Shown in pieces: positions 8,604 to 17,646 of a DNA stretch of 64,000 nucleotides. Source of the stretch: CAVXTT01 sp963764685 (GTDB taxonomy: Bacteria; Bacteroidota; Ignavibacteria; Ignavibacteriales; Ignavibacteriaceae); the NCBI GenBank assembly GCA_963764685.1, contig CAVXTT010000018.1, positions 1 through 64,000 on the forward strand, written 5' to 3'. Within the stretch, counting starts at the first letter, position 1; every line of letters starts with the position of its first letter. Below the pieces are notes generated by a model, which worked only from the letters and a program-made list of their open reading frames with translations, searched no databases and had not been told where the DNA came from. A program made the position numbers and the translations under genes.

Positions 8604-10772
8604 ATGAAATATGCATTATTTATCGTTATAATTTTTTCACTTGAGATTTTCTCCCAGGGATATATGATCAGAGGTGTCGTATCCGACAGTGCAGGACTGC
8701 TTCTATCCGGGGTGAATATTTTTGTTGCTGAAACAGATTATGGCACAGCGACCGGTACTGATGGGAAATATGTATTCAATAACTTAAGACCCGGAAAGTA
8801 TACTCTTCAGTTCAGTATGGTGGGTTATAAAAAAGAAACCAGGGAAGTAAATATTGTTTCCCGGGCAATTGAGCTGAACGTTATTCTTTCACTCCAGCCT
8901 GTTGAATCAAAACAGGTTGTAATTACAGCAGCCAAGCACAGGCAGGTGCTTGAGGATCTTTCCGAAAGTGCTGAGATCATTTCCGGGGAAACATTTGCTC
9001 CGAGAAATTATATCACACTTGAAGATGCGGTAAGATATGTCCCGGGGGTTATAATGACAGACGACCAGATGAGCATACGCGGTTCAACAGGCTACAGCAA
9101 AGGAGCCGGCACCAGGGTACTTCTTGCGGTAGATGGGATACCAATGTACCAGGGGGATACGGGAGAGATTATCTGGGAAAGCATCCCTCTGAATGAAATT
9201 GAAAGAATTGAAGTTTTAAAAGGCGCATCAAGCTCCATTTACGGATCTACTGCAATTGGAGGAGTGGTTAATGTGATAACGAGAAGAGTGCAGCCAGGTC
9301 CAAGTACACAGTTCAGTGTTTACGGCGGGGCATATGATAAGCCGTATTATAAAGAATGGGATTGGTCAAGCAAATACCGGTTGTTCAATGGCTTATCGTT
9401 ATCGCATTCTAATAATATCGGGAACCTGGGATTTACAGTTTCATTAAAAAGACAGCAGGATAACGGCTACCGGCAGGACGGTTATTTTACCAGGTATATC
9501 GGCTATCTTAAAACCATCTATAATTTCTCACCATCCTCTACGTTGCAGTTATTATTCAACTCGGTTAACCAGAACAGCGGTAATTTCCTATACTGGAAAG
9601 ATTCGAGAAATACACTTATTCCTCCCGATGCGGATCAGGGGCAGAAAGTAGTTTCCAACAGATATATGCTTGGAATAATATATAAACAGTTATTAAGCAG
9701 CAGCTTCTTCTTTAATTTCAGATCAGGATATTATAATACAAAGTGGGAAGATCAATCTACCGGGAGAAATTCTTCTTTATCGCAGGTATTCAGGAATGAA
9801 CTTCAGGGCACTTTGAGTATCGGCAGCAGCACGATGCTTATTGCCGGAATAGAAAATTCTCTTGGAAAAACCGAGGCGAACCTCTTCGGCAACCGTTCTT
9901 CTTTCGGGGCAGGAGTTTACGCAGAGCTTGAATATAAGTTTGCGTTTCCTCTGACAGTCAGCGGAGGAGTAAGATATGATTATAATAAAGTTGACTCTAT
10001 TGATGCAACCGATGCAGTTTCACCCAAGGCAGGAATAAATTATAAGTTAACGGACAACTTAATATTCAGATCGTCTGTCGGGAGAGGATTCAGGGCACCG
10101 TCACTGGCTGAAACGTTTGCCTCAACTGTAACAAACGGTATAACTATAAGGCCTAATCCAAATCTTAAGCCGGAGACCAGCACTTCCTTTGAAGTTGGTG
10201 CACTATATAAAATCAACGAACATATTTATTTTGATGCGGCATTATTCCAGAATGAGTTTTACGATTTTATTGAACCGGAACTTAGAGTGGATGAATCAGG
10301 AAGCAGCTACGGGGTGTTCGATAATATTACACGTGCAAGAATTCAGGGATTCGAATTTAAGCAGGATTACTATTTTCTTGATAATGCCCTTGGTTTTTCC
10401 GCATCATATGCTTATTTATGGGCAAGGGATCTGAATACAGGGAAAGCATTGAAATACAGACCCCGCCATATGGCGCTGATAAATATAAATTATAAATTCC
10501 TTAACTTTGAAACTGGAATTGGATTCAGATATTCGAGCAGGGTAGATGAAGTTGATTCCGATCTTATAAAATATACACCGATTGTGGATGGGGAAGAACG
10601 AGTTGATGTTTATGTCCTTGATTTTAGTCTCGGATATAATTTATTTTCGTATGGCATTCCCGGGCGAGTTTTCTTGAATGCTAAAAATCTTTTAAATTAT
10701 TATTATATAGAACTCATCGGTAACCTTGCACCGTTAAGAAGTTACTCTATAAACGCAGAATTTTTCTTCTAA
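8604..10772 (+). CDS. TonB-dependent outer-membrane receptor
   Basis: 722 residues. After a signal peptide (about residues 1-17) comes a carboxypeptidase-regulatory-like domain (Ile-Arg-Gly-Val-Val-Ser-Asp to Gly-Tyr-Lys-Lys-Glu-Thr-Arg), then a plug domain (Pro-Gly-Val near residue 148, Ile-Arg-Gly-Ser, Val-Leu-Lys-Gly-Ala-Ser-Ser-Ser-Ile-Tyr-Gly near 205) and a 22-strand-type barrel ending in Phe-Phe-Phe. It is close to the colicin I/BtuB-like class, with Arg-Gly-Phe-Arg-Ala-Pro-Ser-Leu in the barrel. It imports a ligand across the outer membrane using TonB energy. The ligand cannot be told; the lipoprotein upstream is the only clue, and no metal or vitamin gene is adjacent. Confidence 0.92.
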   Translation: MKYALFIVIIFSLEIFSQGYMIRGVVSDSAGLLLSGVNIFVAETDYGTATGTDGKYVFNNLRPGKYTLQFSMVGYKKETREVNIVSRAIELNVILSLQPVESKQVVITAAKHRQVLEDLSESAEIISGETFAPRNYITLEDAVRYVPGVIMTDDQMSIRGSTGYSKGAGTRVLLAVDGIPMYQGDTGEIIWESIPLNEIERIEVLKGASSSIYGSTAIGGVVNVITRRVQPGPSTQFSVYGGAYDKPYYKEWDWSSKYRLFNGLSLSHSNNIGNLGFTVSLKRQQDNGYRQDGYFTRYIGYLKTIYNFSPSSTLQLLFNSVNQNSGNFLYWKDSRNTLIPPDADQGQKVVSNRYMLGIIYKQLLSSSFFFNFRSGYYNTKWEDQSTGRNSSLSQVFRNELQGTLSIGSSTMLIAGIENSLGKTEANLFGNRSSFGAGVYAELEYKFAFPLTVSGGVRYDYNKVDSIDATDAVSPKAGINYKLTDNLIFRSSVGRGFRAPSLAETFASTVTNGITIRPNPNLKPETSTSFEVGALYKINEHIYFDAALFQNEFYDFIEPELRVDESGSSYGVFDNITRARIQGFEFKQDYYFLDNALGFSASYAYLWARDLNTGKALKYRPRHMALININYKFLNFETGIGFRYSSRVDEVDSDLIKYTPIVDGEERVDVYVLDFSLGYNLFSYGIPGRVFLNAKNLLNYYYIELIGNLAPLRSYSINAEFFF

Positions 10773-10787
10773 TAATTTTATACTAAA

Positions 10788-12149
10788 ATGCTGATAGATA
10801 CACACGCACATCTGTTTTACCCCAACTTTGAAGAGGACCTTGATGATGTAATAAATAATGCAAGGACAGCAGGTATAGAATATATACTTGTCCCTGCAAC
10901 GGATCTCCCTACATCAATAAAGACAGTCGAGCTCTGCAGAAAATATCCTGCTGTTTACGGTGCTGTGGGGGTTCACCCTCACGAGACAAAGGATTGGGAT
11001 CCTGCAATGATACAGCAGATCGAGGAACTGGCTGCTAATGATAAGATCGTTGCTATCGGTGAAATAGGTCTCGATTACCATTATGATTTTTCTCCAAAAG
11101 AAAAACAGATAGAGGCATTTAAGGCTCAGCTGGAACTTGCGGTAAAGCTGGGCAAGCCTGTTGTTATTCATAACAGGGAATCGGATGAAGATATGATGTC
11201 AATTATCAGGGATTTCTGCGGAACGGGTTTAAAGGCACAGTTCCATTGTTTCAACGGAACCCTGGAAGATGCATTAGAGCTGCAGGATATGAATCACTTT
11301 ATTTCCTTTACCGGTAATATTACATTCAAGAAAGCTGATGCACTTAATGAAATATTATCAAAGATCAGTCTTGATAATCTTCTGCTTGAGACAGATTCCC
11401 CGTTTATGACTCCCGAACCTTTCAGGGGAAAAAGGAATGAGCCTTCATACCTAAAATACATTTCAGAGCACGCAGCCGAAATACATAAAGTTTCGGATGA
11501 AAGTATGCGCAGGATAACTTCATTCAATGCATTCAGGATGTTTGGCATAGGGAGCGAACCTCATACAGCATTTACATATAAACTCGGCAACACCATTTAT
11601 TTGAATATTACAAACAGGTGCGACTCCGATTGTGTATTCTGCAAAAGAAAAACAGAACCTTATCTTGCCGGATATAATCTCCGGATGTCTAAAGCTGAAG
11701 AACCGACATCCGATATCTATATCTTCGGGATCGGCGATCCCACATCATATGATGAAGTTGTATTCTGCGGTTTCGGTGAACCTACCGTTAGATGGGATGT
11801 TGTTAAAGAAGTAGCGCGGTACGTAAAAAGTAAGGGGGGAAAGACACGATTGAATACAAACGGGCACGGCAGCTATATAAATAAACGGAATATCGTGCCT
11901 GAGATGAATGGATTGATCGACACTGTGTCAATTAGTCTTAACAGTTCAGATCCGAGGCAGTATGCCGAGCTGATGCGCGTGGAGACAAGACTATTCAACG
12001 AGATGATACAGTTTGCAAAGTCTGCAAAATCATATGTAGATAAAGTTGTAATGTCGGTTGTTTCAATTGATCAGGTAGAAATAGATAAAGCCAGAAAGAT
12101 AGTTGAAGAAAAAATAGGTGTTGAGTTCCGGGTCAGGCACTACTTCTGA
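10788..12149 (+). CDS. TatD nuclease fused to a radical SAM domain
   Basis: Residues 1 to about 256 are a TatD-family metal-dependent DNase: Asp-Thr-His-Ala-His, Gly-Glu-Ile-Gly-Leu-Asp-Tyr, Val-Ile-His-Asn-Arg and Glu-Thr-Asp-Ser-Pro are all present. Residues from about 265 are a radical SAM domain with Cys-Asp-Ser-Asp-Cys-Val-Phe-Cys (the Cx3Cx2C cluster site), Gly-Phe-Gly-Glu-Pro-Thr and Leu-Asn-Thr-Asn-Gly. This corresponds to the TatD-associated radical SAM family, which occurs either fused or as a neighbour. Its substrate is unknown. The gene is intact and runs 4 nt ahead of the PBP4 gene, in a probable operon with the following three genes. Confidence 0.9.
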   Translation: MLIDTHAHLFYPNFEEDLDDVINNARTAGIEYILVPATDLPTSIKTVELCRKYPAVYGAVGVHPHETKDWDPAMIQQIEELAANDKIVAIGEIGLDYHYDFSPKEKQIEAFKAQLELAVKLGKPVVIHNRESDEDMMSIIRDFCGTGLKAQFHCFNGTLEDALELQDMNHFISFTGNITFKKADALNEILSKISLDNLLLETDSPFMTPEPFRGKRNEPSYLKYISEHAAEIHKVSDESMRRITSFNAFRMFGIGSEPHTAFTYKLGNTIYLNITNRCDSDCVFCKRKTEPYLAGYNLRMSKAEEPTSDIYIFGIGDPTSYDEVVFCGFGEPTVRWDVVKEVARYVKSKGGKTRLNTNGHGSYINKRNIVPEMNGLIDTVSISLNSSDPRQYAELMRVETRLFNEMIQFAKSAKSYVDKVVMSVVSIDQVEIDKARKIVEEKIGVEFRVRHYF

Positions 12150-12153
12150 TTAT

Positions 12154-13581
12154 ATGGAACCATTCAGGAAAATAGTACTAATCGTAATATTTTCTTTATT
12201 AAACTTATTCCCGCAGAATGCTGACAAACTTAGAAGCAGGATAGATGCAGTTCTATCGGGTAAAGACTTTTTTGAAAAAACCACCGTTGCCCTTGAAGTA
12301 TACGACCTTACTTCCTCTAAATCATTATATTCCCTAAACAATAAACTTCTTCTGCGCCCTGCTTCCAATATGAAACTGCTTACATCTGCAGCAGGAATAA
12401 TATTTCTGGGGAATTATTATTTCACGACTTCATTATTGTACACCGGTGACATCATAAATGGTGTCCTGCTTGGTGATTTATATATAAAGGGGGGTTGTGA
12501 CCCCGGCTTTACATCCAGGGAATTAGATTCTCTCATAATACCATTAAAAATACTTGGTATAAAAGAGATATCAGGAAATATTTATGCTGATCTTTCTTTT
12601 AAGGATGATAAGTATTGGGGAAAAGGATGGATGTGGGATGATGAACCTTCAAGTGATGCACCTTATTTATCCGCGCTTAATATTAATCTCAACAGCGTAA
12701 CAGTTTATATAACTCCTTCCGATTCTTCAGATCATCCCCGCATAAGGACAGAACCGGTAACCTCATATTTTACCATAGATAACAAGGCGATTAACACTAA
12801 TGGTATGATTGAAGCTGACAGCCTGCTGGTTACCCGCGACTGGATGAAACGGACAAATAATATCATAGTTTCCGGAGTAATAAATTCAGAAGATACAACC
12901 GAAAGGTATGAAAGGCTTAATGTATTTGATCCGGTCAGTTATTTTTTTAGTCTCTTTACTGAACGTCTTGCTGAATATCAGGTAAGATTTAAAGGGAAAC
13001 TTCTCATCGGCACATCTCCTTCCTCTGCAGAGAAGCTATTTATTTACCGCACAGCATTGGATTCTATGCTAAGTGCCATAAATAAATCAAGTGATAATCT
13101 TACTGCAGAGATGGTCTTATATGCTCTTGCAGAAAAATATTATGGCAGACCGGCTGCCGCGGAGAACGGGCTTCTGATGATCGACAGCCTGATAAATCTG
13201 ACAGGATTAAATCCAGCGGATTATAATTTGGCTGACGGCTCAGGCGTGAGTCATTATAATCTTATCTCTGCAGAAGTTTTGATTTCCCTTCTGAAATATA
13301 TGTATTACCAGCAGCCTGAATTATATGAAAAGTACCTCAACTCACTTGCCGTAGCAGGAAAGGATGGTACTTTAAGTAAAAGAATGATCGGAACTATGGC
13401 TGAAGGAAAAGTACACGGAAAGACAGGCACCCTGACCGGGGTGAGCTGTTTATCGGGATATATTGATGCGTTGTCGGGTAATAAGATTGCTTTCTCCATA
13501 ATGATACAAAGTTTTGCCGGGGATTCAGCTTATGCGAGGTACATACAGGATGAACTCTGCAGGATAATAACCGGGTATTAA
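12154..13581 (+). CDS. dacB: D-alanyl-D-alanine carboxypeptidase/endopeptidase (PBP4 type)
   Basis: 475 residues from ATG 12154, chosen because it starts a signal peptide (about residues 1-22) and clears the previous gene. The three penicillin-binding motifs are visible: Ser71-Asn-Met-Lys74 (SxxK), Ser-Asp-Asn (SxN) in the second half, and His-Gly-Lys-Thr-Gly-Thr near the C-terminus. The large insert between SxxK and SxN is typical of class C (peptidase S13) enzymes, which trim and cut peptidoglycan peptides in the periplasm. It touches the next gene directly (TAA then ATG), indicating an operon. Confidence 0.92.
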   Translation: MEPFRKIVLIVIFSLLNLFPQNADKLRSRIDAVLSGKDFFEKTTVALEVYDLTSSKSLYSLNNKLLLRPASNMKLLTSAAGIIFLGNYYFTTSLLYTGDIINGVLLGDLYIKGGCDPGFTSRELDSLIIPLKILGIKEISGNIYADLSFKDDKYWGKGWMWDDEPSSDAPYLSALNINLNSVTVYITPSDSSDHPRIRTEPVTSYFTIDNKAINTNGMIEADSLLVTRDWMKRTNNIIVSGVINSEDTTERYERLNVFDPVSYFFSLFTERLAEYQVRFKGKLLIGTSPSSAEKLFIYRTALDSMLSAINKSSDNLTAEMVLYALAEKYYGRPAAAENGLLMIDSLINLTGLNPADYNLADGSGVSHYNLISAEVLISLLKYMYYQQPELYEKYLNSLAVAGKDGTLSKRMIGTMAEGKVHGKTGTLTGVSCLSGYIDALSGNKIAFSIMIQSFAGDSAYARYIQDELCRIITGY

Positions 13582-14517
13582 ATGAAAAACCTTTGTATCC
13601 TGTACGATGAATACTTCCTTTTACACCAGCCTGACTTCTTTCACGCAGAGAATCCTTCCCGTTTAAAAGCAATTCTTGATTATATAGGAGAGAATGAACT
13701 TCCCGGTAAACCTGATTACATATCTCCTGTGAAAGCATCTAAAGAACAGATTACTGCTGTCCATTCTGAAGCATTATACGACTATGTCAAATCTTCAGTT
13801 GAAAACGGAAAGAGAATGCTTGATCCTGATACCTACATTAACAAGTATTCTTTTGATGCTGCCCTTCTTGCTGCCGGCAGCCTGATTAATGCGTCGGACC
13901 TCGTCTTAAGCGGTGATTACAAAAATGCGTTCTGTGCAGTACGCCCTCCGGGGCATCACGCCACAAGATCAAGGTCGATGGGATTTTGTCTCTTTAATAA
14001 TATAGCTGTGGGAGTGCAGCACGCAATTGCTGATCATAAAAAGAATCGTATAGCCATTGTTGATTGGGATGTTCATCACGGGAATGGTACACAGGATATT
14101 TTTTATGAAACAGATAAAGTACTTTTTATAAGTCTTCATCAGCATCCGTTATATCCGGGAACCGGTCTGCAGTTTGAAACAGGATCGGGTGCAGGTAAAG
14201 GATTTACACTTAACTTTCCTCTCCCTCCCGGTACGCCGGGAAGGATATATATTAAATTATTTGAAGAAGAAATAACTGCACGTCTGAACGAATATGATCC
14301 CGAAATGCTTTTTATATCCGCCGGGTTCGATGCGCACAGGGAAGATCCCCTTGCCGGGATGAATCTTACAACTCAGGATTATGGAGTAATCACGCAAATA
14401 TTAAAAACCTTTGCCGATCAAAAAAATATACCGGTAATTTCTGCGTTGGAAGGGGGTTATAATCTTAGTGCTTTATCTCAGTCTGTTTACGAACATTTAC
14501 AAATATTGAGTTCCTGA
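13582..14517 (+). CDS. Histone deacetylase / AcuC-family amidohydrolase
   Basis: 311 residues, intact. The zinc-site motifs of the arginase/deacetylase fold are clear: Arg-Pro-Pro-Gly-His-His-Ala, Ile-Val-Asp-Trp-Asp-Val-His-His-Gly-Asn-Gly-Thr, and Ser-Ala-Gly-Phe-Asp-Ala-His. Family members remove acyl groups from lysine, polyamines or acetylated small molecules; the substrate here is unknown. It begins right after the dacB stop and ends 1 nt before prmA, so the run TatD-rSAM, dacB, HDAC and prmA is likely one transcript. Confidence 0.92.
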   Translation: MKNLCILYDEYFLLHQPDFFHAENPSRLKAILDYIGENELPGKPDYISPVKASKEQITAVHSEALYDYVKSSVENGKRMLDPDTYINKYSFDAALLAAGSLINASDLVLSGDYKNAFCAVRPPGHHATRSRSMGFCLFNNIAVGVQHAIADHKKNRIAIVDWDVHHGNGTQDIFYETDKVLFISLHQHPLYPGTGLQFETGSGAGKGFTLNFPLPPGTPGRIYIKLFEEEITARLNEYDPEMLFISAGFDAHREDPLAGMNLTTQDYGVITQILKTFADQKNIPVISALEGGYNLSALSQSVYEHLQILSS

Positions 14518-14518
14518 A

Positions 14519-15370
14519 ATGAAATATTATAAAGAATTTCTTGTCAGCGCCGAGCCATTTATTCCCGAGATACTAAGCAGCGTTTTATGGGAGCTTGATA
14601 TCCAGGGTATAAATGAGGAGGTAGGCTGTCTTAAATTATTTGCATCAGAAGAAAGCAGCGTTACAGTTGATGCAATTAATTTATTGCTTGACAGACTTAA
14701 AGCAGAAAAAATGATTTCAAACAGCAAGGTGGAAGAATATCTCTGCGAGCTGAAGAATTGGAATGAGGAATGGGAAAAAAGCCTGCCGGTAATCCATATT
14801 GATGATAAAATTATAATCAAACCGACCTTTCGGGAATATGAAGCAAGGGAGGGGGAGATAGTTATCGAAATTGATCCTAAAATGTCGTTCGGGACAGGGG
14901 ATCATCAGACAACAAAATTAGTCCTGCAGCTTATGCAGAAATATATTAAACCGGGAGATAAGGTACTTGATGCGGGATCCGGTACGGCTGTGCTCTCTAT
15001 TGCCGCAGCTAAATTAGGGGCAACAAACGTTACTGCATTTGATATTGATGAATGGAGCTGCCTGAACGGTAAAGAAAATATTGAGCTGAACAATGTAGCC
15101 GGTATAGTAAAATTATATCAGTGTGAAATAAACCTGATAGAAGAAAAATACTTTAACCTAATCCTTGCCAACATCCAGAAAAATATACTAATTGCAATGG
15201 CAGGGGAAATAGAGAAGAGAATTAAAAAGAACGGTGTGCTTATTCTTTCGGGACTTCTCATTCCCGACGAGCAAGAAATAATAGCCGTATATTCATTATT
15301 AGGCTTCTCCAGGTTAGAAACAAAGGGAATGGATGAATGGATTGCCGTAGTATTAAGAAAAACAAAATAG
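14519..15370 (+). CDS. prmA: Ribosomal protein L11 methyltransferase
   Basis: 283 residues, as usual for PrmA. An N-terminal substrate domain is followed by a class I methyltransferase domain with Lys-Met-Ser-Phe-Gly-Thr-Gly-Asp-His-Gln-Thr-Thr and the SAM motif Leu-Asp-Ala-Gly-Ser-Gly-Thr-Ala-Val-Leu-Ser, then Leu-Ala-Asn-Ile-Gln, which fits the PrmA Ala-Asn-Ile motif. The enzyme trimethylates L11 in the cytoplasm. Start ATG is 1 nt after the upstream stop. Confidence 0.92.
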   Translation: MKYYKEFLVSAEPFIPEILSSVLWELDIQGINEEVGCLKLFASEESSVTVDAINLLLDRLKAEKMISNSKVEEYLCELKNWNEEWEKSLPVIHIDDKIIIKPTFREYEAREGEIVIEIDPKMSFGTGDHQTTKLVLQLMQKYIKPGDKVLDAGSGTAVLSIAAAKLGATNVTAFDIDEWSCLNGKENIELNNVAGIVKLYQCEINLIEEKYFNLILANIQKNILIAMAGEIEKRIKKNGVLILSGLLIPDEQEIIAVYSLLGFSRLETKGMDEWIAVVLRKTK

Positions 15371-15474
15371 GATAAACCCTCTTCATTTTAACACCTCAAT
15401 ATTGATATTAAAAAGATAATTCTTTAGTTTTTCGTGGGTTGCTAAAATTCCTTCAATAACTTACGGGGCAGGTT

Positions 15475-16155
15475 GTGAAAAAGATCCTTTTAGTTGAAGA
15501 TGATACTGCGTTAGCCAGAGGTTTAAAAGAAAGTCTCGCTCCCGAGGGATATGATGTAGAAATATGTCCCCGGGGCCTGGACGGATATAACAAAGCTCTT
15601 AACGGCGGGTATGACCTGATACTTCTTGATCTTATTCTTCCCGAGAAGAACGGCTTTGATATATGCAGGGATCTGAGACAGCAGAGTATTGCCACACCTA
15701 TTATTATGCTCACCAGTAAAAAAGAAGAGATTGACAAGGTTGTAGGACTCGAGATCGGAGCCGATGATTATGTTACAAAGCCCTTTAGTCTGAAAGAACT
15801 TATTGCGAGAATGTATGCCGTGCTCAGAAGAAATACGGCTGTACTTTCCGACCCTAAAATGTTAAAGATAGGGGATGTTATTATTGACTTCGAAAAGATG
15901 GAAGCAAACAGGAACGGCACCGAACTGAGGCTTTCTGCAACCGAGTTTAAGATCTTGAAGTATTTTCATCAGAATGAAGGGAAGGTGATCTCAAGGGATA
16001 AATTCCTTGATGATGTCTGGGGTTATGATCAGTTCCCAACAACCAGGACAGTTGATAATTACATTCTATCACTCCGTAAGAAAATTGAGGAGGATCCCGC
16101 CCATCCACTGCACCTATTGACTGTTTACACAATCGGTTATAAATTTATCCGGTAA
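15475..16155 (+). CDS. OmpR-family response regulator (orphan)
   Basis: 226 residues from a GTG start. The receiver domain has the acidic pair Glu-Asp-Asp (residues 8-10), the phosphoacceptor in Leu-Leu-Asp-Leu (about residue 53) and the Lys in Val-Thr-Lys-Pro-Phe (about 102). The C-terminal winged-helix domain has Leu-Ser-Ala-Thr-Glu-Phe and Arg-Thr-Val-Asp-Asn-Tyr-Ile typical of OmpR/PhoB DNA-binding domains. No histidine kinase gene is adjacent, so the partner must be elsewhere. The targets are unknown. Confidence 0.92.
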   Translation: MKKILLVEDDTALARGLKESLAPEGYDVEICPRGLDGYNKALNGGYDLILLDLILPEKNGFDICRDLRQQSIATPIIMLTSKKEEIDKVVGLEIGADDYVTKPFSLKELIARMYAVLRRNTAVLSDPKMLKIGDVIIDFEKMEANRNGTELRLSATEFKILKYFHQNEGKVISRDKFLDDVWGYDQFPTTRTVDNYILSLRKKIEEDPAHPLHLLTVYTIGYKFIR

Positions 16156-16175
16156 GTAAAGAAGAAAGGATTACA

Positions 16176-16734
16176 ATGGCCGAGGAGAAAAAGAATAATG
16201 AAAAGAAGATCGGGGATGAGGCAGTAAAAAGAGCTACCGGGAAAGAATGGAAGGAATGGTTTGAGCTGATCGACAAGGCAGGTGGGAAGAAAATGGAGTC
16301 ACCAGCAAATTGTAGCAGTAGTTGCTCAGCAATTTGGTACAGGTCTCTGGTGGCAGCAGATGGTTACAGTACAATATGAGATGGAAAGGGGATTAAGGGA
16401 AAAACATCAGACACCGGACGGATACCAGATAAGCAGAAGCAAAACAATAAATGCTCCTGCTGACGTACTGTTTAACGCATTTAAGAATACTGCTGTACGC
16501 AAGAAGTGGCTGAAGGATCCGGATATAAAAATAAGTTCAGTAAGCGAAGGGAAATCATTAAGAGGCAAATGGAAAGAAACTATTGCAATTGATGTTAACT
16601 TTTTCCCAAAGGGTACTGAAAAGACGCAGGTAGTAGTGCAAAACAATAAAGTAAAATCTCCAGCCGAAGCTGAAAGATTAAAGGTGTACTGGGAAAAAGC
16701 ACTGCTGAAGCTTGGGGAAATAACCTCGCAATAG
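16176..16734 (+). CDS. DUF4287 plus SRPBCC (AHSA1-like) protein, one frameshift
   Basis: The frame from ATG 16176 carries the first half of DUF4287 (Asp-Glu-Ala-Val-Lys-Arg-Ala-Thr-Gly-Lys, Trp-Lys-Glu-Trp-Phe). Dropping one G near 16294 restores Lys-Lys-Met-Ser-His-Gln-Gln-Ile-Val and the rest of DUF4287 (Trp-Trp-Gln-Gln-Met-Val-Thr-Val), followed by an SRPBCC domain to TAG 16734. Length after correction is about 185 residues. The family is widespread and uncharacterised; the SRPBCC fold binds small hydrophobic ligands. It lies 20 nt after the response regulator and may share its transcript. Confidence 0.75.
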
Positions 16735-17018
16735 AATTGTGTGCAAGGGAGTTTTCTCCTCTCAATTTGACACAGTAGATCATTAATATACATTTGTACT
16801 CATAAGCCTTTGAAATTCAATTTAAGGGGCATAAAAAACACTGCCGATTTGTATTAAAAAATCATTTCTTACCTGATCAATTTGTACTATAAGAGTTTAG
16901 AATCTGGTATTCTTATTGCTTGGTATTTTCCAGAAGGCAGATATTCCTTTTGGGGATATAGGTTACACAAGCGACTTAACATTATAATATAACCGGGGGA
17001 CCATTTTAAGGAGGGCTT

Positions 17019-17549
17019 TTGAAAGGCGTCAGAATACCGGAACATATCCTGAATCCCGACGATAACATACTTTATTCAATCGGGTGCAAAGATGACGGTA
17101 CATATTTAGAGAGTGCATTATTGATTTCAAAGCATTATGCTTATGTTGTGGGAAATTTCACTGTGCTGGAGGAAGAGAGAACAACAAATGTTATAAAAGG
17201 CTTTAAAGTTATTGATTTGAAGTCAGTCTTCGATGTTAAAGAAATAACAACAAGATATTCTTTCCTGATAACATTATCGATGATTTTTTCTCTTATCCTC
17301 ATCCTTTTCTTTACAGGACACGCACGCGTACCGCTTATTGATCCATTACCATTTTATTTATACGAGACAGTAATGTCACTGGTGGCAGTGGGTACACTTA
17401 TATTATATATTACCCTCAGAAAGAAATTCATTCTCCTGCGTATAAAAGGGGGCAGGGTACAATTTAGGGAACGTGTCAATGATCCTGGCGCGGTAAGAAA
17501 AGTACAGGAAATTATCTTAAAGCAAAACAGAATTAATTTGTCGGTATAG
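17019..17549 (+). CDS. Unknown two-helix membrane protein, TTG start
   Basis: 176 residues. The start is TTG at 17019, chosen because a perfect AAGGAGG Shine-Dalgarno lies 6 nt upstream. The N-terminal 80 residues look like a small beta-rich domain that might be PH-like. Two hydrophobic segments (about 84-105 and 117-138) and a basic C-terminal tail follow. I do not recognise the family. It stands alone, with a 280-nt spacer before it and a convergent T9SS gene after it. Confidence 0.6.
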   Translation: MKGVRIPEHILNPDDNILYSIGCKDDGTYLESALLISKHYAYVVGNFTVLEEERTTNVIKGFKVIDLKSVFDVKEITTRYSFLITLSMIFSLILILFFTGHARVPLIDPLPFYLYETVMSLVAVGTLILYITLRKKFILLRIKGGRVQFRERVNDPGAVRKVQEIILKQNRINLSV

Positions 17550-17596
17550 AATCATTAATTTTCAGTGTATCAGTAACCAGCTAATCGTAATTAAAA

Positions 17597-17623
17597 ACCC
17601 TTCCGCCTGAACGACGGAAGGGT
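17597..17623 (-). terminator. Intrinsic terminator of the T9SS repeat gene
   Basis: A perfect 9-bp stem ACCCTTCCG / CGGAAGGGT with a 9-nt loop. On the minus strand it is followed by five T residues, so it ends the gene at 17647-20136; it may also end the convergent plus-strand gene. Confidence 0.7.
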
Positions 17624-17646
17624 ATAATTATTTGGAAGAATATTAT

